From Acheta domesticus (Eukaryota > Arthropoda > Insecta > Orthoptera > Gryllidae), in assembly GCA_031308135.1 (NCBI GenBank), contig JAHLJT010000631.1, positions 34,767,522 to 34,831,521 on the forward strand: a stretch of 64,000 bases of DNA, in the 5' to 3' direction. Both the position numbers and the translations under genes were made by a program. The notes beneath the pieces are model-generated. The model saw nothing but the letters and a program-made list of their open reading frames with translations. It was not told the origin of the DNA and searched no databases. Below, one piece after another: positions 43,901-54,149 of the stretch; position 1 is the stretch's first letter; each line of letters opens with the position of its first letter.

Positions 43901-44290
43901 TACTCTATTCTGAGAAGAAATTTAAAGAAAATTTTGGAGATTTTTTGAGAAAATTTTGAAAATGTCCGGGGGGCTTTATGTAAAGCACCACCAAAAATTA
44001 ATGAATGTTTTTCAAAATATCAGAGCTTTAACTCAGGTGAGATGGACAGGGATTTGTTCAATTTGGAAAAAAATCGTACGCATAGTTTAGGCAGTGGTAT
44101 TGTTCACAAACACCGGACAGACGGACAGGACGGACGGATGGACGGACGGACGGACGGACGGACGGACGTTTAAAAAAAAACTTTTTCGGTATCAGGGACC
44201 CCATTTCCGTTAAAATTTCAAAATCGATATGCCGCAGCATTTCATAACTTTCCCCATACTACGTAAATTAATTACTCCATATAAATACGT
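40921..44290 (-). repeat. Long inverted-repeat family, inverted part
   Basis: Reverse orientation of the 30.4-40.5 kb copy, internally duplicated. The words ATTTTGTAGTT..GGAAGACGCCGAA recur at about 41800, 43495 and 43797. GACGGACGGACGG occurs at about 44130, and the end near 44290 reads ACGTACGTATTCGGGAAAGTA. The short frames here (for example at 41046) shift between copies and are not genes. Confidence 0.65.
44128..44168. repeat. (GGAC)n simple repeat inside the repeat family
   Basis: About ten GGAC/GGAT units, the expanded form of the CGTCC cluster typical of this family. Confidence 0.8.
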
Positions 44291-44322
44291 ACGTATTCGG
44301 GAAAGTAAAAACTGATGCCAGA

Positions 44323-44324
<2 letters not shown>

Positions 44325-44366
<42 letters not shown>

Positions 44367-44375
44367 CAACAAAAA
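44325..44375. repeat. (AAT)n/(AAC)n microsatellite
   Basis: About 13 AAT/AAC triplets. Confidence 0.9.
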
Positions 44376-45293
44376 CAACAACAGAAATTATGATCATTAC
44401 GATATTCACAGTGATAGTTATAATTAGGGCTTGGATTTTGATCTCATCTTTTCATTGGTGCATTCTAGCCGTAGCTAACTTGTGAATGGATGTTTCTCAT
44501 GGCATAAATGTGATAGAAATGTATAATTGTTGGGTAATTTTTTGCAATTTTTTAAATTTTAGGATTTTTTTTACCTTTACGTCATTTTAACGCATATTGT
44601 TTCCTTTTCTTTTCTCTTTTTGTTACCTAGTGAATTTTCATGAATTTAGGACGACACACTAAGTTTTTATTGTATCATCAGTTCATGATGAAATTCACTA
44701 CTACAGTTGATTGTTTTTTTGAACTCTCAAAATTACATGGATCTTGGGTAACTTCCACCTCCTTTCAAAACTGACGATTGGAAGATCGGAGCTAAGGATT
44801 ACATTTCCTCCTTAAATAATAACTTTACTTTAAATATAATCTTACATAAATAAATTTAATTTAGAATTGTAAAATTCATTGAATAAATAAACATATTCAT
44901 AGAATTTTTGTGCATAAAAAAATTAGATCATTTTCCTCGAATTGTAAAGTCATCTATAGGTAATTTTCAAAGAATTTTCATGTCATCAGTATCGGAGCCC
45001 TGCTGGTAATACAACCATAATAAATAATCGTATAAGCATTATGTCGTCAAAAGAAATAAAAACATGTGAACAACAGACACAGAGGTATGATATCCCAAAC
45101 TGTCGTTTCGCACTTCACTTCGCTTCACTACACTAAGTCACTTTCCGTGTCCGGTTCATTTCATTTCTTTTCTCTTATCCTGTTTCTTCATTGAACATTC
45201 CGCTGAACTCAACACTACATTGCACTGCACTTAACAACAAATACATTTCTATTACTGTCATTAGTATTCTAAGTAGTAAATACAATCTTATAT
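44376..45293. other. No gene seen
   Basis: AT-rich sequence without coding blocks, directly past the C-terminal end of the LINE remnant. Confidence 0.4.
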
Positions 45294-45535
45294 TCAATCT
45301 AGCTTATTTCTGAACATTTTTACAGTGGGAGGCAAGGTTTCAAAGACGGTCGAGGGTAAGCTGTTCAAATCCTTTGTCGTCTGATTCAGAAAAGTGTTTT
45401 GTGAAATCCGTACTCTACTTCTTTAGTCTCGGATTTTGTAAGAAGGACCCCCTCTGCCATAGGTGAATAGTGACTCGATTCTGCTCCGAATTTCATCCCT
45501 CGCTGGCTCTTCTATGTAAGCTTTATATTTAAAGC
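45294..45535 (-). pseudogene. Remnant of a LINE ORF2 C-terminus
   Basis: The - strand frame ends TTKDLNSLPSTVFETLPPTV then KMFRNKLD and TGA (45296-45294). This is the W/LNSLP...FRNKLD ending found in jockey/R1-like LINEs. Upstream, ARDEIRSRIESLF and RGGPSYKIRD continue in the same frame up to one stop (about 45420). The rest of the element was not found. Confidence 0.6.
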
Positions 45536-47336
45536 TTATATAGAGCGCAAAGCCTGGCCTTTTTTCTACGTGATTCTAAAGGTCCCCCCAAGTGAAACCT
45601 ACGAATGTGCTTTGTTTATCGAATGAAGCGGAATAATTCCGTTCATCCCAATTCACATCCTAATTCCAAAAAGCTACGTAAGTCCCAAAGAAACACCAAC
45701 GGAACAACGGAAAGAAAGGTACGGAAAAGTTGTGGGAAAGGCACTTAAGTGCGCACATTCTATCTCGTCATGAGAGAGAGATTTGCTCCATGAGGCTAGG
45801 AAAATCTGCTTGAACAACGGGTTCCAGAAGGACGCTACTCAGTACTCTTTAACCATTGCTGCAATCAGTTGTACTGATAAAAACTTTCCTTCTTAAACGC
45901 CGGTGCGCTTTCTATGGGGTCTCTTTTCCCAGGCATCAACAATCGAAACGTGTTACCGTGTTTTGTTGCATTTCGCTGAACTCGATACAGGCCTGCTGGC
46001 ACGACTCCCTAAATACCTTACATCCGAGCGCGAAGCTCTGTGGCAGGCAATACCACGTTTCAAATTCATCGAATTTCTCGGAACATGGATGGCTAGGAGC
46101 ACAAAGGATACAAGTGCACTGACGTATTGAGAAAATCGAGTTCAAAGTTGAGTGACTAGAAAGTGCTTCGGAAGGAATTTTCTCTTCACTGTTAGAACGC
46201 AGTAACTGTTTGGGAAATTTGCATATCCTTTGAACCCGAAAAAAAGTGAAGTTTTACACTCGTACTCTTGAATCAAAATTTGTCAAAAATGCATTTTTAC
46301 CTTTTGTACACTGGACTCCATATAATGTTATCTTCACAACGTTTCCTTCACGAACAAGAAAGAAAATCGCACTGAGGCGCGTTCTCCACGTTACGTTGGC
46401 AGCCCTCCATGTCCCAGTTTCCCTTCCTGGGCCAGCGCGATTGGTTGATTACTACCGGCGATATTTGAGAGCTTATGGACATTTGCTCGTTCGACACACA
46501 GTGGAAAGAGATGGTGAGCTTCTCCGGCGCACCGATTTTTGCTCGTTCTGCGCAGCACCAGTTTGCGTCACGATCCACGTGACCTCAGCACGGGCTCTTT
46601 GAAAAGACAAGACCAGATGCTGGCCACCATGTTGCATTGGGAGCGAGAAGTGTTGAGAAACATTTTGAAAATGGCAAGTGACAATTTTCAACGGTGACCA
46701 ACCAAAAATAACGCGATGAAGAAGTATATTATGCAATGTGTAAAAGAAATGCTCCATGTATTATTTCAATAATTTGTAACAATGTAATAATTTTGGTATG
46801 TGACTGCATTTACAATTCCCGGCAATATTGTGACGTAAACTGGTATCTGGAGTTCATTGGCTGACGTCGAATGCTATGCGCAGAGCGTTGCCAGATGAGG
46901 GAATTTTGTCCCTAAAATTGGGATTTTTTTCGTTGCGGGGAAAAAATGGAGAATGTATATGGACGGAAAAATGTTTGGGGATTTTTTGGGTAAATTATTT
47001 TCTTGCAAAGTCGAGACAGAAATATCCTCTGAATTATCATGAATAAAAAAGAAACAATAGACATCTCTCAGTTTTATGTACCAAGAAGAGAAAAATAAAC
47101 GACAGGCGAGGAGAAAGAAAAACATGAGAAAAACGAAGATGTAAAGCAGCTCATAGGACGGTGATTGGTTAATTTGAATTATTTTAATTTAAGGGGATAG
47201 GCAATGGAATCGTCTGAGACAGCTCATGTCGTTGGTCCATAATTTGGAGAATATGTTTCGTTTCAAAGTTAAGAATTTTGTTTCACTGGAGAGGTTATTG
47301 GGAAAATCCGTAGTGTTGCGTAATGTGTGAAAGGAC
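45536..47336. other. No recognised gene
   Basis: Several overlapping frames of 70-118 codons (45856-46122 and 46246-46602 on +) are in a GC-richer patch but show no known motif or splice support. They are not called as genes. Confidence 0.4.
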
Positions 47337-47339
47337 AAG

Positions 47340-47462
47340 TTCGTACCCATAACATCATGTGATGTGGAAAGATCATTTTCTGCGTAGAAAATTATGTTTG
47401 ATAGAAGGCGCTCCAGAACAACACTTCATCTGAATAAAATTATCGACTTTCTGTGCTCTTAA
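47340..47462 (+). pseudogene. hAT-like transposase C-terminal remnant
   Basis: The frame reads ITSCDVERSFSA, then a TAG (47385-47387), then KIMFDRRRSRTTLHLNKIID. The CDVERSFS block is typical of the hAT dimerisation region. The frame is broken just upstream. Confidence 0.55.
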
Positions 47463-48132
47463 TGCAAATAAAAATGTGCAGAAGTAGATACTAAATGTCT
47501 TTAATGTGCATATTCCCTGTTTATCTAGGCGTTAAAAACATGTAATGTCATTCTAAAATACATATTTTTAACCAATGCATATCTTACCAAAATGTGTGCA
47601 CATTTAAACATTTTTGTGGTATATTTGCACGCACATTTCGGTGCTAAACACTTGCATAAACTTCCCAGTTCTAGCTATTTAGTATAAGGCACCCAATCTT
47701 CATTTATTATATGATTTACCAGCCATTTCGTTTGAATTGGACTTTTTCAACTTATAACTGAGATTTTAGTACGGCAGCAATTACATTATTTCAATAACTA
47801 TTTAACTAACGTAACTATTTCCAATAATGGTGGAAAGTATGTGCAGTCGTATTGTCTCTGGTTATTTATAACGGTGCTAAATATTCCCGATAAGTGGCTT
47901 AATTCATTATTATATTTATATTATTATTTATATTATATTGCGCTGAATGAGATACTGCAAACTCTCATCGTAACTAGTAAGGAGCCATTATATACACACC
48001 ATGTTCAAACACTTGTATACGTAACTACTACTCTTCTTAGTTTAAACGGCAGTAAAAATACGAAACATAAGCATTAAGTATTATATTTTATAAAAATAAA
48101 TTTATAACAGGCTGAGCAAGTTATGGAAACTA
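47463..48132. other. No gene seen
   Basis: AT-rich spacer between the transposase remnant and the MITE. Confidence 0.4.
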
Positions 48133-48285
48133 TACTGCGAATTTTCTAAGAGCGACTCTCAAGGAAACTCAAATCCCATCTTCGCGATGGAATATGTCAC
48201 GGCATTTCGCGTCTTTTCTCGGATATTCCATCGCGAAGATGGGATTTGAGTTTCCTTGAGAGTCGCTCTTAGAAAAATCGCAGTA
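48133..48285. mobile_element. Hairpin MITE, copy 2 (TA target duplication)
   Basis: 153 bp, nearly perfect hairpin. The ends TACTGCGAATTTTCTAAG and TACTGCGATTTTTCTAAG (reverse complement) are followed by AAACTCAAATCCCATCTTCG on both arms. TA duplicates lie at 48131-48132 and 48286-48287. Same family as 3318-3569, lacking much of the centre. Confidence 0.8.
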
Positions 48286-48289
48286 TATT

Positions 48290-48435
48290 TCCGTTTCTAA
48301 GGTATAATTAGGCGGCGGTAGATGGCAGATGGCAAGAGTATGTGGGAATTCGGAATAGCTAACCCAACCCAAGGAAATAGAAAAAGGGAAATACGGGAAA
48401 GTCTGTGCCATTGTGTGGCACCACTAGTTTGTAAC
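48290..48435 (+). repeat. Fragment of long inverted-repeat family (end segment)
   Basis: Carries GGCAAGAGTATGTGG, GAATAGCTAACCCAACCCAAGG and GGGAAAGTCTGTGCCATTGT then CACCACTAGTTTGT. Also seen at about 36000-36105, 40365-40470 and 50035-50140. Confidence 0.6.
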
Positions 48436-49130
48436 TATTTGCGGAGTAAATCTAATTAGCAGGAAGCCCCTCACCGGAGGGAGCCCGGAACGGCCTCTCC
48501 CTCCCCGTGCCTATTCTTTCATCTTGGGAAGTTCCGTGGAAGAAGTTACCTCGATGGTTAAGAGATATCGCCACTGTCTTCGCTCCGAGCATTGTATGGG
48601 ACGGCGTATGTCAATAAACGTAATTCTCTAAGTTAAAGATTGTATATTATTGGAAATAAATGAAGACCGCAATAATAATACGAAGAAAAGAAAATTATTC
48701 AGAAATACACTACTACGAAAATACTTTTTTGTGATTGCTTGCCATGTTAAATAAGTATTATTCACATACAATATTGGTTTTCTGTCTGCTCGAAGCATTT
48801 AATCTGTTTTGCATCTGTTCAATTTCACATAGATTTTTTTAAATTTAAATTTTTACTCGAAATACTGACAGCCTCATGTTTCTTCTATAGTATGTATTCC
48901 ATAAAATCAGTCAATTGCCCACGGGTCCGGCAGTTTTCTGCAACTTATCGCAGGAATGCACGGGATTTGTTCTAGATTTGCTTAGTATTTGCGTAACCAA
49001 TAGAGCTCTGATTAGGCTAATTATTCTCAGGATTCTTTGCAGTTTTGTCTTTTCTTTCCTCGTTTTGAAACTGTGTATTTCACGTTTTCTTGCCAAGAAT
49101 TTATGAGGGATTTACTTAATGAAATTCTTA
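48436..49130. other. No gene seen
   Basis: A GC-richer patch (about 48450-48600) followed by AT-rich sequence, without coding motifs. Confidence 0.4.
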
Positions 49131-50140
49131 CTTAAGGGACTTCTTAAGAAAGAGAAAATTATGTAATGCGGCGCGAAAAAACGGCGAATTTTCGGCAGAA
49201 CAAATCCTATTACAGCAATATTGCGTGTAATATGTACAATTTTAAAAAAATGACAAAAACAAGATTTTCTCAAAAACGGCTCCAAATTTTTTCTTTAAAC
49301 TTTTGGTAGGGATAGTGGTAAATGTACTCTATCAATGACATAAAAGCCATTTTAGTCTATCGGCTGGTTTTTTCAAAACTTATAAAAATGTAATTTTTAT
49401 TACTTGTCTCTCACGTCGTTAATATTTACATTATCGGCGATTTTTTCACATTATTATATTTACGAGTATATATATGCTTTAAATAATGTCAAGTAAAGTT
49501 TCTCGAAAACACTACCGTTTTCTGTGAAAAGTAGCTCAAATTTCGGCATTTTCAGAAATGCTCAAACGCCATTTTCTCATTTATGGCTGCAATTTTTTCT
49601 TGAAACTTGTATAACAGATGGTGATAATTACACTCTTTAATATGACGTAAAGTTTATTTTGAGTTATTTTTTGTTTTTTTTTTTCAAAAATTATAGAAAT
49701 GTAAATTTTTTGAAAAATTTCTCACATCTTTAATATGCACATTACCAGCAATTTGTAAACATTTTTATATTTGTGAGTGTAAGTGCTTCAAATAACTTCA
49801 AATAAACTTTTGAAAACTCAAAAATTTTCTGTGAAAATGAGCTTCAAATTTCGTATTTTTAGTAGTGCTAAAATGCCATTTTCTCTTAAACGGCACATAA
49901 TTTTTAAAAGAAAACTGCCATTTACGTCTAGGTTTCTGTGTTCTTTAATATTTTAAAATTAATATTTTCGTTCTACCAATAGGAAATCGAAAAATTAAGA
50001 AAATGACAAAAAAAAATGTACTTTTGGCGGTGATCGATGGTAGCTGGCAAGAAAGAGTATGTGGCAATTCCGAATAGCTAGCGAAGACCCAAGGAAAAAC
50101 TAATACGGGAAAGTCTGTGCCATTCTGTAGCACCACTAGT
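49131..50140 (+). repeat. Long inverted-repeat family copy
   Basis: Starts near GGCGCGAAAAAACGGCGAAT, continues with TTTGGTAGGGATAGTGG and GCTCAAACGCCATTTTCTCA, and ends in GTCTGTGCCATTCTGTAGCA. Non-coding. Confidence 0.6.
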
Positions 50141-50773
50141 TAAACAACGCTAGCGACTAAACCGTTCTGCCGATTTTCTCCAAAAGTGATATTCCCCGAT
50201 CGATCTGGCTGATGTCGTGTCCCCTTGAAATTGAAACCGATATTTTAATTTTGGAGGGTACTTTACATGAAAACCCTTGGACATTTTCAAAATTTTTTTA
50301 AAAAAATGCGCAAACAATTTAAATTAAATTTTGTTGTTTGATAGTATGAAGAACATTCAAGAGAATGGCGCAGGTCTCGTGTTGTTTGATAACCCTGATT
50401 TTCCGAAAATTGAAAAAATTCAAAATTTTTCGGCGTCTTCCTACAACTACAGTTATGAAGATACAATTTTTTAAATGAAATGTGTTCATCAAAAACAGAT
50501 CTTCATATAAGATCATGCCCGATTTTTCAAAAACATGCATATTTTTTGCGAAATTTTGTGTCAACCATAGGCAATTTTTATTTCATTTAAAGTATTTTTT
50601 CTTAAAAACCCTCGAAATTATTTTATTAAATTGGGACTTTAGATAGCTTAAGGCAACTTGAGAAAATAGTGCAGCTCTCATATTAGGTGAAATGCCTGTT
50701 TTTGCAGAAATTAAAAAAAAAGAATATCTTTTCGACCTCTTCCTACAACTACAATCGTGAAGATATATTTTTT
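50141..50773 (+). repeat. Long inverted-repeat family, approximately 300-bp unit block
   Basis: Similar to 29450-30370: CGATCTGGCTGATGTCG, then two units containing GCAGGTCTCGTGTTG (about 50369) and GCAGCTCTCATATTAGG (about 50670). Confidence 0.6.
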
Positions 50774-52456
50774 TTACTGCCCCGTACACGTACGTACATA
50801 CAGAGTAATATACGTAGTACAGGGAAAATTATGTAATGCTGGGCGAAAAAATGGCGAATTTTCGCCAGAAAAAAATCATTGCCGGGCCCTGATAAGGGAA
50901 AAGTGGATAAAACCAGTTGCTAAATTAAGAAAAATCTCATAACACGTGGTGTTGCAAGAATTCCTATTTTGTGGATCCTTGATACCGAGAAAACAATTGA
51001 AAGCAAAACGTCCGTCCGTCCGACTGTGAACACTACTAGCGCCTAAACCACTCGTAGGAGTTTTTCCAAATTGAAGAAACCCCTGTCCATCTGGCTCTAG
51101 TCGAAGATTTGAGATTTTGAAAAACGTTCTTCAAAATTTGGGTGTACTTTACATGAAGCTCCCCGAACGTTTTCAAAATTTTCTCAAAAACGACTTCAAA
51201 TTTTTTCTTTAAATTTCTTCTAAGAATAGAGTAAAATACACTTATTAAGGTGATATAGGTCCAATTTCACGGTTAAGTCTAAATTTTCAAAAATTGCAAA
51301 AGTTTGAATTTTTTTCGGTATTTTTCTCCAACTACCAAATTGAAGACAGCGATTTTTCCTTCAAATAAAATTTGTTCTTCAAAGTGGGTTCTTTCTTTAA
51401 GGTCATGTACAATTTTTGAAAAATGTAGTTTTCGCCCAATATTGTGTTCAATATGTTCTATGTAAAAAATATATAAAAACAAGACTTTCTGAGAAACGGC
51501 TTCCATTTTTTCTTTAAACTTTTGGTAGGGATAGTGTCTAATGTACTCTATGAGATGACATAAACGTCATGGTGCTCTATTCTTTCAATGAAAGAAGAAA
51601 TTCTTTCGATGAAAAAGAAGTCTCCTACATTAGAGGGGGTGGCATTGCATCGGGTGTTCTGTGCTGTTCATGATAGTTCATTTACTTTCGTAAATTTTCA
51701 TTATGTTTAATATTTTCTCAAAAGTTTTGAAAAAATATTGTTTGTATTTTTTTAATTGCACATATTGCACGCAATATTGCGCGAAAACTACTAAAATTTA
51801 AAAAATGTGCATGCCCTTAAAGAAAGAACTCACTATGAAGAACAAACTTTATTTGAAGGAAAAATCACTATCTGCAATTTTGTAGTTGGAGGAAATCGCC
51901 AAATAAAATTCAAACTTTTGCAATTTTCGAAAATTCAGAGTTAACCGTGAAAATAGGACGTATACCACCTTAATAAGTGTATTTTACTCTATTCTTACAA
52001 GAAATTTAAAGAAAAAATTTGGAGCGGTTTTTGAGAAAATTTCCAAATGTTCGGGGGGCTTCATGAAAAGTACCCCCAAAAATTAATGAATGTTTTTCAA
52101 AATCGAAGAGCATCGACTGAGGTCAGATCGACAGGGGTTTCTTCAATTTGGAAAAAATCGTACGTATAGATTAGGCGCTAGTGTTGTTCACATACATCGG
52201 ACAGACGGACGGACGGTTTTCTTTCAATTGGTTTTTCGGTATCAAGGACACATAAAATAGGGATTCTGGCTACACCACGTGTTAGGGGATTTTGTTCTTA
52301 ATTTAGCAACTGGAATTATCCACTTTTTCGTCATCACGGCCCGGCAACGAATTTTTTTCTGACGAAAATTCGCCATTTTTCGCGCCGTATTACGTAATTT
52401 TCCCTATACTACATATATTACTCCGTATACACGTACGTATACGGGAAGTAAAAATG
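50774..52456. mobile_element. Palindromic member of the long inverted-repeat family
   Basis: Two arms of about 0.75-0.8 kb face each other around a short loop (about 51594-51720). The left end reads CCCCGTACACGTACGTAC and the right end (reverse complement) TTCCCGTATACGTACGTG. Mirrored landmarks include GGCGAATTTTCG near the ends, AACACGTGGTGT, CGTCCGTCCG, and GTCATGTACAATTTTTG close to the loop. There is no ORF, so it would be a non-autonomous terminal-inverted-repeat or fold-back element. Confidence 0.65.
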
Positions 52457-52469
52457 GATGTTGGTGAAT

Positions 52470-52473
52470 ATAC
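52470..52473. repeat. LTR element target-site duplication, left
   Basis: ATAC, matching 58623-58626. Confidence 0.8.
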
Positions 52474-54014
52474 TGTAGCGGTACGCTATTTTTAATACTT
52501 TTTAAATTTCACAAATAACTGTCGATGTGAACCGTCCACCTCCCGCCGCCGCCAGCCGGGTCGGCGCGCCCCCTCCGCTAATGAAAGGGATGACAGCACG
52601 CGCTCCTCTAAAGTTTATGGCCATCGTCCGCGAGTCGACCCTCATCCCGTCACGCACCCGGGCGCCGAAGAAGAGATTAGAGACGTGTGCTGATCCCGCC
52701 GTTCCGGGTATCATGCGCACTAAGTACCCAGACCGTCCTTCGCAGTTTTCTCCAGGGGTCCCAACGGACATTCCGCGTACCCTTTACTGACCTACTTCCG
52801 AAGTGAGACGGAGAGCGTTTTCCAGACAGAGATAGGGCTACGGAAAATTCCTAGAATCACCGGACCTGATTGGCCGAGGACAAAATTACGGCGTAGTAGC
52901 ACTTAGCCAATCAGGGGCAAAATTCCGTGGGGTGGGAGCGATTTTGGGGCACTTTTGAATTTTCGGGGTGGCGGAACGAGGAGACCTCCACGCTAGCGGC
53001 GTAGGGGAGAGGATCACTTCTTCTTGTTCGATTGAGCTGGGGGGGGCGAGCGCCGCGGAGCGAGTAACAGCTCCGGCGCCGCGTTCGAGGGCTACGTGTA
53101 CTCGACTTGTTTTGGGTGGCGAGCGCCGCGGAGTAAGCGATAGCTCCGGCGCCGCGTTCGAGGGAGAATTATTATTTTGGGATTTAGTTCGTGGACACTG
53201 AGCTCTGCCGTGGGCAGTGACCGGTGTCTAGTTTTCTCCGAGATTCGTGATCGTGATAACTCCAGAGAACTTTCCGTGAGAACTACTAATTTGTGTGAAC
53301 GGAATTCGCGATCATTCACGATCCGGGCCAGCTGACCGTCGCCGCCGCCGCCGTCACCGCCGCAGCCGCTGTCGCCGCCGCCGCTCCTTTGGTAGCTACG
53401 GTGGAAGGACGTTTCTCGGCCTGGCAGGGCCATCTCAGCCGCCGACCCAGACGGAGAGAAGCCGCGACCCCCGCCGCCGACGCCGAGGGCCGCCTACACG
53501 CCGCCCCATTCAGGCATAAACTTCGGTCAACGACCGCCAAAGAACTATTGTGCATTGCTGTGCCGCGCTTAGGCACTTGTTTCCTCATTATTGTCAGCCA
53601 GAAGGCGAATGGCCTAGAGTTTGTTGGGGCCTGTAAAGGAATTTAATTGTAATTCTCGTTCTTTATTTTTTTTTGATTTAAGTTTTATCTCATTTTTTCT
53701 TTCGTTTCTAACTGAGCTCATCAGGTAGGGCCTTTCTTAACTCTTTGAATCACTGTAACTTCCCCGGCCTATTATTAGGCGGGAATAAACCTTTTTATTT
53801 GCTTTACCAACCACTGAATTGTTTCTGTAGTTAGCAAACGCCTTACGACTCCTTCCATCCGAGTTAGATTCTAAGCAGGTGACAAAGTTGGCCGACTGAG
53901 CTAGGCCCGGGCCGCCCTCGTTGACTTCGGCGCACACCCACGCCGCCGGAGCTCGACGCTGTGGTTGACGATCGACGCCACCGTGTGGCTCGATAACGAA
54001 CCGTGGGTGTGACA
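52474..54014 (+). repeat. 5' LTR
   Basis: 1541 bp, TGTAGCGG...GTGTGACA. Unusually GC-rich and with CCGCCGCCG runs. It contains two related segments with GCGAGCGCCGCGGAG and CTCCGGCGCCGCGTTCGAGG (about 53047 and 53119). AATAAA at 53784-53789 is the likely polyadenylation signal. Frames within it are not coding. Confidence 0.92.
53784..53789 (+). terminator. Polyadenylation signal in the 5' LTR copy
   Basis: AATAAA, with an exact counterpart at 58392-58397 in the 3' LTR, where it would end the element transcript. Confidence 0.55.
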
Positions 54015-54038
54015 ATTGGCTTTCCCAAGTGGGGCTCG
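54015..54038 (+). promoter_or_regulatory. Primer-binding site region
   Basis: Immediately after the LTR, ATTGGCTTTCCCAAGTGGGG follows the usual TGG start of tRNA-primed binding sites. The primer tRNA was not identified. Confidence 0.55.
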
Positions 54039-54149
54039 ATAGTACCACAGATACCCCAGTAAAACGCCCTAGAATCAATTCATGTCTCAGTGCCAGTTTG
54101 ATAATAGTCGCAGAACCTAATTTTTTATTACTGTTGTTTTTTTAAATGG

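Noticed and set aside
46246..46602. 118-codon + strand frame in a GC-richer patch
   Set aside because: No motif, no splice support and overlapping frames of equal length on the other strand.
53092..53646. Several 74-113 codon frames on both strands, repeated at 57700-58254
   Set aside because: They lie in the GC-rich LTRs, where stop codons are rare, and are duplicated only because the LTR is.
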